Assembly (NCBI RefSeq): GCF_025716875.1
Contig: NZ_JAOVZB010000003.1
Coordinates: 1 to 64,000, forward strand
Length of the DNA stretch: 64,000 nt
DNA from: Marinomonas sargassi
GTDB taxonomy: Bacteria; Pseudomonadota; Gammaproteobacteria; Pseudomonadales; Marinomonadaceae
Direction: 5' to 3'
Shown here: one piece after another, positions 49,862-58,701 of the stretch
Layout of the letters: every line of letters starts with the position of its first letter
Numbering within the stretch: position 1 is the stretch's first letter
Position numbers and translations under genes: made by a program
Notes under the pieces: model-generated
Seen by the model: only the letters and a program-made list of their open reading frames with translations
The model's database searches: none
Told to the model about the DNA's origin: nothing

Positions 49862-50142
49862 CAGAGAAACGGACTATCAAGGCAAGAGTAAGCAGGAATG
49901 TTAATACCTTTCAATTGCTCTTAACGAAGAGAGGTCGTTTCTCTGAAAGACCCGAAGGGCGTGAGTTAAACTCTTTTTATTCTTTGTTAAGCTTCTTGCC
50001 AATATGCTCAATATTGGACGGCGAAACTTGCCTCGAATAATAAAGGTTTATCCACACGCTGAAGCCAGTGGACTTGTTCGTACCTTACCCTGGCCAAAAC
50101 CAATACGACTAAGCCCAACTTAATAAGTTGGGCTTTTTTTGA
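49862..50142 (+). ncRNA. candidate structured non-coding RNA upstream of dnaX
   Basis: This gene-free stretch is unusually structured. CAGAGAAAC (49862-49870) pairs perfectly with GTTTCTCTG (49937-49945), extended by GAC/GTC; inside it AAGAG/CTCTT and AGG/CCT continue the stem. CCAATAT/ATATTGG forms a second hairpin at 49999-50017 and TCCAC/GTGGA a third at 50051-50072. The stretch ends in a strong terminator, AAGCCCAACTT/AAGTTGGGCTT plus seven T (50111-50139). It could be a ~280-base independent RNA or the long 3' UTR of trhO. It does not contain the SRP RNA, tmRNA, RNase P or 6S signatures I know. Confidence 0.4.
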
Positions 50143-50285
50143 TCTATTGATAAGTAATTGATCTTTATTGTGAGTTTTTTCTGTATATGTGCCGTTTAGA
50201 TATCTTCCAAAATGCCTAGAATGGTTTCGAAATCCCTCCGACTACCGTACAATTAAAAATCGCTTTTCATTAGCCAGTATTCATC

Positions 50286-52595
50286 ATGAGTTATCAAGTT
50301 TTAGCACGTAAATGGCGCCCACAGAATTTCCTCGAAATGGCTGGGCAAGATCATGTCCTTCAGGCACTAGTGAATGCCTTGCGTCAGCAGCGTTTACATC
50401 ATGCTTATTTATTTACGGGTACCCGTGGGGTTGGTAAAACCACCATAGCGCGTATTTTTGCTAAATGCTTAAACTGTGAAACCAATGGCATTTCGCCAGA
50501 ACCTTGTGGCACGTGTGACAGCTGTCGAGAAATCGTAGAAGGGCGCTTTGTCGATCTGATTGAAGTGGATGCGGCGTCACGAACCAAAGTGGAAGACACC
50601 CGTGAACTTCTAGAAAATGTTCAATATGCACCGACTCGTGGTCGCTTTAAAGTCTATCTGATAGACGAAGTTCACATGCTGTCTACCCATTCCTTCAACG
50701 CGTTATTAAAAACACTGGAAGAGCCACCAGCCCATGTAAAGTTCTTGCTGGCAACCACAGACCCGCAAAAACTGCCTGTGACGATTCTATCTCGCTGTTT
50801 GCAATTCAATCTTAAGAACATGTCACCACAACGTGTGGTGGATTACTTGCAAACCGTATTGAACACAGAAGAAATCAACTTTGATATGCCAGCATTATGG
50901 CAAATAGGGCAGGCTGCCAATGGCAGTATGCGAGATGCATTAAGTTTAACCGACCAAGCTATTGCTTTCGGTAACGGTACGATTGAAGAGTCTGGCGTGA
51001 CTGCTATGTTGGGCTTGGTGAATCAATCACAAATTCTAGGTTTATTAGAAAGCATCGCAGCAAAAAATGCCCCTGAAGTCTTATCGAAAGTGGAAGCGCT
51101 AGCGGATTATCAGCCTGACTTTTCAGCCATTTGTGGCAGTTTGCTAGACAGCCTGCATCGAGTGGCTATAGAACAACAAGTTCCGGGCGCTTTGGTTGAT
51201 CAGCTGGGTGATCTAGGGCGCATTAAAAACATCGCCTCGACAGTCAGCCCAGAAGAAATACAGGTCATGTACCAAAGCTTATTGATAGGTCGTCGAGATT
51301 TGCACCTTGCTCATTCAGTGCGAGCAGGTTTTGAAATGCTGGTGCTTAGGCTGATTGCCTTCCGTCCTGTGGCGCCTATGACGGTTAATCACGATGTTTC
51401 GGCAATGCCGACTTCTGCTCCAGTAAGCTCTGCTCCTGCTAGCTCTGCTCCTATTAATAATGACCCTGTGAACAATGAACCTGTGAACAATGAACCTGCT
51501 AGCGCTTATCCTGAAGAAGCGCCTCAAGCAGAAATGCCACCAGCAGAAGTTTTAGAAGAGTCAACTAGCTCTTCAGTAGAAGAAACCGAAAAAAAAACAC
51601 TGAATGATGCTTCTGCTAATAGCGTCCTAGAAGAGACCATCAAAAGCATCTCCAATAGGGCTGTAGCAGAGCCAGAAGAAGAATCACAAAAAGCATTAGA
51701 AGAGCCAAAGGCAGACATTCAAGAAGCGCCTTTATCCGCTGCTGACATTCCACCTTGGGAAGATCAACCAGATACAGTAGATGATGTTCAAGATAGTACT
51801 CCAAGTGTTATTGAAAGCAGCGCTCAACCTGAGCCAAAGGCGGACTTTGAGCCAGAAGCAGAGCTCGAGCCAGAAGTCGCACCAAAAACCGCGCCTAGAG
51901 AAATGGCAGAGAGTCATGTAAGCACCAATATAACTAAAGCCGATATTTCCTTCCAAGCAAGTGACGATGCCTTTGAGGAAGAAGACGAAGATGAGGCAGA
52001 AGAGCGCGCCATCAACGAAGTCTCAGACCCTTTCAATCCTGCAGCAAACCTAGTCGAAGCGCTGGGTGAAATCACACCTGTTGAAGAGCTCCCTGAAGAA
52101 TCATTAGATACTCAGGTATTAGCTGGTCAGTCTCTTGCACCTATACCAGATACTATTGCCCAGCCAGCATTGGGATTGCCATTGCCTGAGCTTGCTCATT
52201 ATAAAGAATTGACCATGCAGGTCTGGTGGCTGGTGGCACCGCGCTTACCACTAACCGGCTTAGTGCAAAATATTTTAATGAACTCAAGTCTCGTAGATGC
52301 CAGCGAGCAGGGCATTCGTCTTGAAGTTCCATTAGAATATGGCCACATGTTAAACCAAGTACGTTATGAGCAAATACAAGAAGCACTAAGTGGATTTTTT
52401 GAACTATCCGTGCCGCTTATAATCGATACAGTTGAAGACACAAGCGGTGTTACTGCCGAAGAGTTTGCCGCCAGTAAACGGGCGGAAGCATTGCAAATTG
52501 CAATAGAACATCTAAATTCACACCCAATTGTCAAAGCTCTATCAAGTACGATGGGCGCACAGTTGGTTTATGACACAGTTAAAGTAAAAGCCTAA
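50286..52595 (+). CDS. dnaX: DNA polymerase III tau subunit (gamma by slippage)
   Basis: The clamp-loader ATPase has 769 residues as tau. The AAA+ core (1-370) has Walker A GTRGVGKTTIARIF, the zinc cysteines CLNCETNGISPEPCGTCDSC, LIDEVHMLS and the sensor LLATTDPQKLPVTILSRCLQF. A long acidic, Pro/Ser/Glu-rich linker (375-620) contains short repeats (NNEPVNNEP) and leads to the C-terminal tau domains that bind DnaB and the polymerase. A tract of nine A at codons 435-438 is placed where the gamma form ends in E. coli. ybaB and recR follow, the common order. Confidence 0.95.
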   Translation: MSYQVLARKWRPQNFLEMAGQDHVLQALVNALRQQRLHHAYLFTGTRGVGKTTIARIFAKCLNCETNGISPEPCGTCDSCREIVEGRFVDLIEVDAASRTKVEDTRELLENVQYAPTRGRFKVYLIDEVHMLSTHSFNALLKTLEEPPAHVKFLLATTDPQKLPVTILSRCLQFNLKNMSPQRVVDYLQTVLNTEEINFDMPALWQIGQAANGSMRDALSLTDQAIAFGNGTIEESGVTAMLGLVNQSQILGLLESIAAKNAPEVLSKVEALADYQPDFSAICGSLLDSLHRVAIEQQVPGALVDQLGDLGRIKNIASTVSPEEIQVMYQSLLIGRRDLHLAHSVRAGFEMLVLRLIAFRPVAPMTVNHDVSAMPTSAPVSSAPASSAPINNDPVNNEPVNNEPASAYPEEAPQAEMPPAEVLEESTSSSVEETEKKTLNDASANSVLEETIKSISNRAVAEPEEESQKALEEPKADIQEAPLSAADIPPWEDQPDTVDDVQDSTPSVIESSAQPEPKADFEPEAELEPEVAPKTAPREMAESHVSTNITKADISFQASDDAFEEEDEDEAEERAINEVSDPFNPAANLVEALGEITPVEELPEESLDTQVLAGQSLAPIPDTIAQPALGLPLPELAHYKELTMQVWWLVAPRLPLTGLVQNILMNSSLVDASEQGIRLEVPLEYGHMLNQVRYEQIQEALSGFFELSVPLIIDTVEDTSGVTAEEFAASKRAEALQIAIEHLNSHPIVKALSSTMGAQLVYDTVKVKA
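51588..51597 (+). other. dnaX slippage site, G followed by A9
   Basis: The frame reads GAA AAA AAA ACA here (codons 435-438). A shift by -1 (or an extra A in the mRNA) gives ...K-K-N-T-E then TGA, a 440-residue product; loss of one A gives ...K-K-H then TGA, a 438-residue product. Both end the protein after the ATPase domains, as gamma does (431 residues in E. coli). The A AAA AAA heptamer suits ribosomal -1 slippage, and the A9 length matches the transcriptional slippage known for Thermus dnaX. Confidence 0.65.
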
Positions 52596-52611
52596 TTAGG
52601 AGAGAAAGAAA

Positions 52612-52938
52612 ATGTTTAAAGGTGGTATGGGTAACATGATGCGCCAAGCGCAGCAGATGCAAGAAAACATGCAAAAAGCACAGGAAGAAGTGGCTAACCT
52701 TGAAGTAGAAGGTCAAGCCGGTGCGGGTCTTGTGAAAATCGTTATGACAGGTCGTCATGATGTAAAACGTGTTTCTATTGACGATTCCTTATTTGAAGAT
52801 GACAAAGAAATGCTAGAAGACTTAATTGCTGCCGCCGTAAACGATGCAGTACGTAATATCGAAACCACTCAGAAAGAAAAAATGGAAGCGGTAACAGCGG
52901 GTATGTCTTTACCACCTGGCTTCAAAATGCCTTTCTAG
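52612..52938 (+). CDS. ybaB: YbaB/EbfC-family nucleoid-associated protein
   Basis: This small DNA-binding protein of 108 residues starts [17 protein letters not shown] and contains [26 protein letters not shown] and the C-terminal LPPGFKMPF, all YbaB hallmarks. It dimerises and binds DNA. It lies between dnaX and recR, ten bases before recR. Confidence 0.95.
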   Translation: MFKGGMGNMMRQAQQMQENMQKAQEEVANLEVEGQAGAGLVKIVMTGRHDVKRVSIDDSLFEDDKEMLEDLIAAAVNDAVRNIETTQKEKMEAVTAGMSLPPGFKMPF

Positions 52939-52947
52939 GAGAGAGTC

Positions 52948-53541
52948 TTGTTTAGTCCCTTAATAAAAGAATTAATCGAGTCATTGCGCTGCTTACCGGG
53001 GGTAGGTCCAAGGTCAGCGCAAAAGATGGCTTTGCATTTGTTGGAACGCGATTTTCAAGGGGCGGATAAGTTAGCGGATGCATTAAGAGAAGCGGTTGAT
53101 AAAGTCGGCCGCTGCTCTAGTTGCCGCACCCTGACAGAAGAAGCGGAATGCCAGATCTGCCAAGACCCAGAGCGCGATGCAAAGCGTTTGTGTATTGTCG
53201 AAACGCCAGCGGATGTGGTGGCGTTAGAAGCGGCAGGCTCTTTCGGCGGTCGTTATTTTGTCTTGCTAGGTCACCTATCGCCGATTGATGGCATAGGGCC
53301 AGAAGAATTGGGGTTGGATCGATTAGAAACACTGGTCAGCCATAATGAGGTTGAAGAAGTGATCATAGCGACCAACTCAACAGTGGAAGGGGAAGCTACC
53401 AGCCACTATATTGCTGAAAAGCTAAAACAAATGAATGTCAAAGTGAGCCGTATAGCCCATGGTGTACCTATGGGCGGGGAGCTTGAGTATGTCGATGGTA
53501 ATACTCTTGCATTAGCACTAGAAGGACGGAAAACACTTTAA
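52948..53541 (+). CDS. recR: recombination mediator protein RecR
   Basis: The 197 residues carry the helix-hairpin-helix [21 protein letters not shown], the zinc finger [18 protein letters not shown], and the TOPRIM part [16 protein letters not shown] through [12 protein letters not shown]. RecR works with RecF and RecO to load RecA at gaps. The start is TTG with AGGAG upstream. The downstream rnd gene starts two bases after the stop. Confidence 0.95.
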   Translation: MFSPLIKELIESLRCLPGVGPRSAQKMALHLLERDFQGADKLADALREAVDKVGRCSSCRTLTEEAECQICQDPERDAKRLCIVETPADVVALEAAGSFGGRYFVLLGHLSPIDGIGPEELGLDRLETLVSHNEVEEVIIATNSTVEGEATSHYIAEKLKQMNVKVSRIAHGVPMGGELEYVDGNTLALALEGRKTL

Positions 53542-53542
53542 A

Positions 53543-54685
53543 ATGAATGAGCATGATGAAGCGCTAAACATTATTTGGGTAGCGGATAACGAAACACTAA
53601 AAACATGGTGCGACTACTGGGCTGAGTTACCAGTTATTGCTGTCGATACCGAGTTTATTCGCCGTACGACCTATTTTCCTATCACAGGTTTAATTCAAAT
53701 CAGTGAAGGTGAAAAAGCCGTACTTATTGACCCACTTAATATCGACGAATGGGAGCCGCTAAAAGCCTTAATGGTGAACCCTTCTGTTATGAAAGTGTTT
53801 CACGCCTGCTCAGAAGATTTAGATGTGTTTGATCGCCTACTGGGTGTATTACCGACTCCTATGTACGACACGCAAATTGGTGAAGCCTACGCCAGTGCTC
53901 AATGGTCACTTAGCTACGTTAAGCTGATTTTTGAATACTTAAAAATTGAAGTGGCCAAAGATGAAACCCGCTCTGATTGGACTCAACGCCCTTTAACGGA
54001 TGCACAAAAACGTTACGCCGCATTGGATGTTGTCTACCTTGCCAAAGTATACCCGTTACAAGTTGCCCGTTTAGAAGAGAAAAATATGCTTGACTGGGTA
54101 ATGGAAGATGTGGACTCCCTGAAATGGCAATATCAAGTGAATGGCGACCCTGAGCAGAATTGGGCGAATGTGAAAACCGCATGGCGCTTATCTCCAGCTG
54201 GGTTAACCGTATTACGTTTGTTGTTTATCTGGCGAGATGAACAAGCCCGTGAAGAAGATGTGCCTAAAGGGCAAATCCTTAAGGATAGAAGTTTGTGGTC
54301 TGTGGCGAAGAACATGCCGACCCACCATAGGGCAGTCTCCACCACGGAAGAACTTACTGGCCGTCAGCATCGTTTGTATGGTGACAAAATACTGCAAACC
54401 GTGAGCATGGTGAATAAACTGTCGGATGATGAATACCAGCTACCATTAGAAATGCCTCTGCCTTCACAGACTGGGGAATTAACCAAGTCGATCAAAGCCT
54501 TTGTACGTCAAAAGTCTGAAAGCTTAGGGGTGGCACCAGAAGCTATGATGAAGCGTAAACTGCTTGAGCCATTGGTGAGAAGTTTGTTCTACAAAACCGA
54601 TGTGGACTGGCATAACCCTGCAATGACGGGCTGGCGTAAAAGTGTCATTGTTGAGCCGATTTTAGAAAAATTCAAAACGCCATAA
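53543..54685 (+). CDS. rnd: ribonuclease D
   Basis: This 3'-5' exonuclease of 380 residues matures tRNA and other small RNA. It has the DEDD residues in VIAVDTEFIRRTTYFP, VFHACSEDLDVFDRL and the YAALDVVYL block, and HRDC domains at the C-terminal half (LLFIWRDEQAREEDVPKGQILKD). Gene order recR-rnd-ycgL-ycgN is typical of pseudomonads and relatives. Confidence 0.94.
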   Translation: MNEHDEALNIIWVADNETLKTWCDYWAELPVIAVDTEFIRRTTYFPITGLIQISEGEKAVLIDPLNIDEWEPLKALMVNPSVMKVFHACSEDLDVFDRLLGVLPTPMYDTQIGEAYASAQWSLSYVKLIFEYLKIEVAKDETRSDWTQRPLTDAQKRYAALDVVYLAKVYPLQVARLEEKNMLDWVMEDVDSLKWQYQVNGDPEQNWANVKTAWRLSPAGLTVLRLLFIWRDEQAREEDVPKGQILKDRSLWSVAKNMPTHHRAVSTTEELTGRQHRLYGDKILQTVSMVNKLSDDEYQLPLEMPLPSQTGELTKSIKAFVRQKSESLGVAPEAMMKRKLLEPLVRSLFYKTDVDWHNPAMTGWRKSVIVEPILEKFKTP

Positions 54686-54712
54686 TTGAGCGTTTACTAG
54701 GTAGAAACTATT

Positions 54713-55006
54713 ATGAAACAGCATTTAATTGTTGAAGTCTTTCGTTCTTCTAAGCACGATGAAATGTACCTCTATGTGGAAAAAAGCCTTGGTTTAAGCA
54801 AGGTGCCAGAAGAGTTGCTGTCTCGCTTTGGTAAAGGCATTAGTGCCATGACCATGCTGCTAACAGCGGAAAGCAAACTAGCGCGAGCCAATCCTGATAA
54901 AGTCATCGAAGGAATTCGCGAAAAAGGCTTTTACCTACAACTGCCACCAGCGAAAGACGATTACCTACTTGACCTGTATAAAACGCCAACAGAAGCCGCG
55001 TATTAA
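54713..55006 (+). CDS. ycgL: YcgL-family protein
   Basis: This small protein of 97 residues has the YcgL pattern: [48 protein letters not shown]. The family has a compact alpha/beta fold and no proven function. It follows rnd by 27 bases and precedes ycgN by two, so it is in the same operon. Confidence 0.92.
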   Translation: MKQHLIVEVFRSSKHDEMYLYVEKSLGLSKVPEELLSRFGKGISAMTMLLTAESKLARANPDKVIEGIREKGFYLQLPPAKDDYLLDLYKTPTEAAY

Positions 55007-55008
55007 TC

Positions 55009-55488
55009 ATGATAGCAAAGCGTTTTGAACCCTTTTGGAAAACCGTTCCGCTAGAGCAGATGTCTCAATCGGAATGGGAATCCATTTGTGATGGTTGTGG
55101 TAAGTGTTGTCTGCAAAAGCTGCAAGACGAAGACACGGATGAAATCTTTTATACCAATTTATCCTGTCATCAATTAAGCACTTCGACCAGCCAATGTAAG
55201 GTGTATGAAGCGCGTCAACAAAAAGTGCCCGGCTGCATTACCTTAACACCGGATAAGTTAGACGAATTCCAGTGGCTGCCAGACACTTGTAGCTACCGAG
55301 TGTTACACGAAACCAAAGACCTACCAGACTGGCACCCTCTGATAGTGGGTAGCAACAAAGAAATGTTTCGCCAAGGTTTAACCGTAAAAGACTATGCGGT
55401 GAATGAACACAGTGTCGATGAAGAAGATTGGGACACCCACATTATTAAGTGGGTAGACGGTCATCCAGAGCCCTATGATCTAAATTAA
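55009..55488 (+). CDS. ycgN: YcgN-family cysteine-cluster protein
   Basis: The 159 residues have the N-terminal cluster CDGCGKCCLQKLQDEDTDEIF and further Cys at C63 (LSCHQL), C72, C85 and C103, as in UPF0260/YcgN, thought to bind metal. The function is unknown. It directly follows ycgL, and the membrane VWA protein follows after 21 bases. Confidence 0.9.
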   Translation: MIAKRFEPFWKTVPLEQMSQSEWESICDGCGKCCLQKLQDEDTDEIFYTNLSCHQLSTSTSQCKVYEARQQKVPGCITLTPDKLDEFQWLPDTCSYRVLHETKDLPDWHPLIVGSNKEMFRQGLTVKDYAVNEHSVDEEDWDTHIIKWVDGHPEPYDLN

Positions 55489-55509
55489 AAAACGCTAGGA
55501 GTTTTCAAC

Positions 55510-57378
55510 ATGAAGTGGTTAAAAGCAAAAACTGTATTCTTGTCTGCCGTGTTGTCCTTACTCACTCCTTTAGCCCATGCGGATACACAGTTTCGTGTCA
55601 TAGTCGATGCTTCTGGCAGTATGGTCATTAGCGATCCAGATAAACTCACTTCCGAAGCCCTGCGCCTTATTTCGAACCTTGCACCAGAAGAAAAAGCCAC
55701 ACTAGGCATCTGGTTGTTTGGGGAAGCACCTCGAGTGCTACTACCCGAATCTGTTATCAATAAAGATACTAAAACTAAACTAGCAAGCTATGTTGATAGC
55801 TACATCACTCAAGATCTCCAAACTGACCTTGAGGCCATTATTGCCAAGCTACTAAAAACACCAGACGCAGGCAACTTAGCTCCAGGCTTTGAGCGCCACT
55901 GGATTCTCGTAACAGACGGTATGGTAGACATCAGTCTAGATGACGCCGTTAACCAAGCTTCTCGCAACCGTATTTTAAATCAGCTCACAACTCAGCTTGA
56001 AGACAACGAGATTCACCTACATACCATCTCTATGACAGGTTACACAGATAAAGAGCTACTTGAGACCTTATCGGTACGAACGAATGCCATCCATGCAGAA
56101 GCGGCGGTACCAGAAGACTTGCTAGATACCTTTGACCGCATATTCACTCAAGCATCACCATCCGATGAATTACCTCTCGATGGCAATTCCTTTTTCGTCG
56201 ACAGCTCTATTAGTGAAGTCACCATGGTGGTTTTCCATGAAAACGGCATACAGCCCCATGTGATAAAACCCGATGGTAGTGTTTTGTCATTAATAAAAGC
56301 CAAAGATGTTGCTGTCTCGACGTCTGACCACTACACACTCATCACAGTATCTAAGCCAAACGCTGGCGAATGGCAAATTCATAATGTAGATTTAGAGCGA
56401 AGTAGTATTAGGGTTATCACAGACTTAAAAGCCCAAGTAACACCGGTTGCACCTATCTTGTTCCAAAATGAACTTATCTATTCCACTGTCGGGTTGTTTC
56501 AAAGAAACGCGGCAATTAAAGATGAAAAGCTGCTTGGCTTAATGGATATTCAACAGACTCTCTATCGCCATAACGGTACTCAAAAAGAAGTTATCTTCTC
56601 GCAACCTATGACCCGATCTGCCCACCAATTTAAACAGCGTTTAGAAGGGATATCAGAAGCAGGAAGTTATGAGCTAGTTACCGTGATAGATGGAAAAACC
56701 TTCACACGACAACGTAGCCAGCACTTTATCGCTCACCCAGCGATAGAGCTAAAAGGGCGGGCGCTTAATAGTGACACAGTGCAATTCACCGCAACCCCAG
56801 CCAATTTAAAGCTGAATGTATTTCGCTCAAACGTACGCCTAGAGTTAAGTAACTCGCAAAGCATGGAAACGGTAGAGCAAATGCCTTTGACGGGCAGAGG
56901 CAATTGGCAAATCGACTTACCAGCGCCGCCGTATCAATCCTTTAAATTACGTGCACGATTAGTCGGTGTCACGGATCTAGGTGTACGTTTCGATTACTGG
57001 ACACCCTATTGGAACTTCAGTCGTAACGGCAATGACGATGTTATTGTCAGTGAAGGGGATGCCAGCCCATCGGTCGTGCTCTTACCAACTAAAGAGCCTG
57101 CTACCGTTGCCAGTGTGGCTCCTATCATAGTACCGCCAGCCTTAACTATTGTTGACGATGTCGAGGAAGCAACAGAAGAAACGATGGTAGAAGGTACGGA
57201 AGAAGACATGATGGAAGAGGACATGGCCGAAGAAGAAGGTACTTCCTGGCTACAATGGCTCTTGTATATAGGTCTAGGTGTCATTAGTTTAGGCATTCTT
57301 GTTGGTGGTGCTCTTTGGGTCAGGTTATTCATCAAAAATAGAAAAATAAGTCAGGATTTAAGCGAAGAAGATGTGTGA
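55510..57378 (+). CDS. von Willebrand factor A domain membrane protein (TIGR03503-like)
   Basis: This 622-residue protein has a signal peptide (1-25, ending AHA), a VWA domain at ~28-215 with the metal-binding VDASGSM (DxSxS) and a T/D pair in ILVTDGMVD, a long beta-rich middle, an acidic linker with repeated EE/TEE at ~550-590 and a C-terminal transmembrane segment (LLYIGLGVISLGILVGGALWV). It is anchored in the inner membrane facing the periplasm. Similar proteins occur in gammaproteobacteria without known function. It overlaps yafJ by eight bases. Confidence 0.85.
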   Translation: MKWLKAKTVFLSAVLSLLTPLAHADTQFRVIVDASGSMVISDPDKLTSEALRLISNLAPEEKATLGIWLFGEAPRVLLPESVINKDTKTKLASYVDSYITQDLQTDLEAIIAKLLKTPDAGNLAPGFERHWILVTDGMVDISLDDAVNQASRNRILNQLTTQLEDNEIHLHTISMTGYTDKELLETLSVRTNAIHAEAAVPEDLLDTFDRIFTQASPSDELPLDGNSFFVDSSISEVTMVVFHENGIQPHVIKPDGSVLSLIKAKDVAVSTSDHYTLITVSKPNAGEWQIHNVDLERSSIRVITDLKAQVTPVAPILFQNELIYSTVGLFQRNAAIKDEKLLGLMDIQQTLYRHNGTQKEVIFSQPMTRSAHQFKQRLEGISEAGSYELVTVIDGKTFTRQRSQHFIAHPAIELKGRALNSDTVQFTATPANLKLNVFRSNVRLELSNSQSMETVEQMPLTGRGNWQIDLPAPPYQSFKLRARLVGVTDLGVRFDYWTPYWNFSRNGNDDVIVSEGDASPSVVLLPTKEPATVASVAPIIVPPALTIVDDVEEATEETMVEGTEEDMMEEDMAEEEGTSWLQWLLYIGLGVISLGILVGGALWVRLFIKNRKISQDLSEEDV

Positions 57379-58153
57379 GTTATTGGGAATGAGTGCAAAT
57401 GTCCCCACGGATATTTGCTTTAGCTTTTCTGGTTTAAGGGCGCGAGGTGGCCGAACAGGGCCACATAAAGATGGCTGGGGAATGGCCATGTACCGTGATG
57501 GTCAAGTCTGGTCTATCCATGACCCAAGACCCAGTGCCGACTCAGACATGGCCGATGTGATGAGTAAAACCTCACTCAAGTGTGACATTGTCATCAGCCA
57601 TATACGCCAAGCCAATGTGGGCGGCGTGTGTTTATTAAATACCCATCCCTTTAGTCGTTTATTGTGGGGTAAAACATGGTCCTATGCCCACAATGGACAA
57701 CTAGAAGACTCGGAAAACTTAACTATCTCCCGTTACTACCCATTGGGCAGCACGGATTCCGAGCGCGCTTTTTGCTGGATATTAGAAGAACTGAAAACCC
57801 AGTTTGGTGATACGGAACCAAATCTTGATACGCTTTCAAAAGCGTTATCCACTCTGGCTTTACAGCTTAAAGCCAAAGGTGTGTTTAATATGATGCTGTC
57901 AGATGGACAAAAGCTTTACTGCTTTTGTACCACTAAGCTGCATTGGATTACCCGTCGAGCGCCTTTCCAAAAAGCCACCTTGTCGGATGAAGACGTGAGT
58001 GTGGACTTTCAAGCGGTCACCACGGATAAGGATGTGGTGACTGTTATTGCGACTCAGCCTCTAACGGAGGATGAGGTTTGGCAGCAGATGGGGGAAGGGG
58101 AGTTGTGTGTTTTTGAGGGAGGGGAGTTGGTTTTTCAGAGTGCCTCTGAATAG
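57371..58153 (+). CDS. yafJ: class II glutamine amidotransferase, YafJ family
   Basis: The 260 residues begin MCELLGMSANVP, so Cys2 is the Ntn nucleophile after Met removal. HIRQANVGG and HNGQLED are the usual substrate motifs. The family releases ammonia from glutamine, but the acceptor reaction is unknown. It overlaps the VWA gene, so the two are probably co-expressed. It is the last gene before the accessory region. Confidence 0.9.
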   Translation: MCELLGMSANVPTDICFSFSGLRARGGRTGPHKDGWGMAMYRDGQVWSIHDPRPSADSDMADVMSKTSLKCDIVISHIRQANVGGVCLLNTHPFSRLLWGKTWSYAHNGQLEDSENLTISRYYPLGSTDSERAFCWILEELKTQFGDTEPNLDTLSKALSTLALQLKAKGVFNMMLSDGQKLYCFCTTKLHWITRRAPFQKATLSDEDVSVDFQAVTTDKDVVTVIATQPLTEDEVWQQMGEGELCVFEGGELVFQSASE

Positions 58154-58577
58154 CTTTTTTCTTTAGTTAAGTTTAAGAGCATTCTTTCCTTTGGTGCTTT
58201 TCGAGTGCTTTGTTTGGGGAGCATTTTTCCGCCCTGCTGGGCGGGTGACTTTTTGCTAGCGCCCAAAATTCCCCTTAATAAAGAGAAGCAAAAATTCGCT
58301 GGGTCAGAATCTTAACGCCTCATTTTCTTTTTAGAAGTCTTTTTCTCCTACGCGGTCTTTTACGTAAGGTGTTTAGTTTATTGCTGAATGCTTTCTATCT
58401 TTTTCAAACACGGCCGCCCGAGTATCTCACTGTCGTGCAATTAGGATTGCATCGAATTATTTTCTAGAGAATATTAGTATCTAATTGGGCGTGTTTTGTG
58501 CTGGTGGAGTTTTAGGAAGTGCTTTAGTATCAATTAATAAGGGAATTCACAGAATAAATAACGAGCTGTGGAAAAGT
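58154..58577. other. gene-free region before the accessory cassette, partly palindromic
   Basis: 58217-58294 contains nested inverted repeats: CCGCCC/GGGCGG (58229-58244), TTTTTGCT/AGCAAAAA (58250-58257 with 58287-58294), and GGGGA/TCCCC. It is similar in style to the GCGGGT-GACTTTTTG intergenic repeats found in many gammaproteobacteria, probably a REP-like element or terminator of yafJ. The rest (58295-58577) has no coding signal and no clear repeat. Confidence 0.45.
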
Positions 58578-58648
58578 GAATAACACATGCTCGCTTTACT
58601 CGTTTTGAAAATGTGTAAACGCGTATGCGCATTAATAAAATGTTATGT
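58578..58648 (+). other. attC-like site / left boundary of a candidate gene cassette
   Basis: GAATAAC (58578-58584) and GTTATGT (58642-58648) are roughly inverted ends, and between them CGCTTTAC pairs with GTAAACGCG with one bulged base, the style of an integron attC hairpin. The cassette would start at TTATGTGCC (58643). That start is complementary at eight of nine positions to GCGCATAAC at 61343-61351, as expected if both once belonged to one attC. The left half is weaker than at 61345. Confidence 0.4.
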
Positions 58649-58701
58649 GCCTTCATTGCATCTGCGGGTGAAAACTAATATTCGAACTATAAGGAAATAA
58701 T

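Noticed and set aside
49862-50142. CsrB/RsmZ-type RNA
   Set aside because: Only about four GGA triplets are present, no more than expected by chance, and they are not regularly placed in loops.
49850-50285. SRP (4.5S) RNA gene next to dnaX
   Set aside because: The conserved GGAAGGAAGCAGCC-type loop is absent on both strands.
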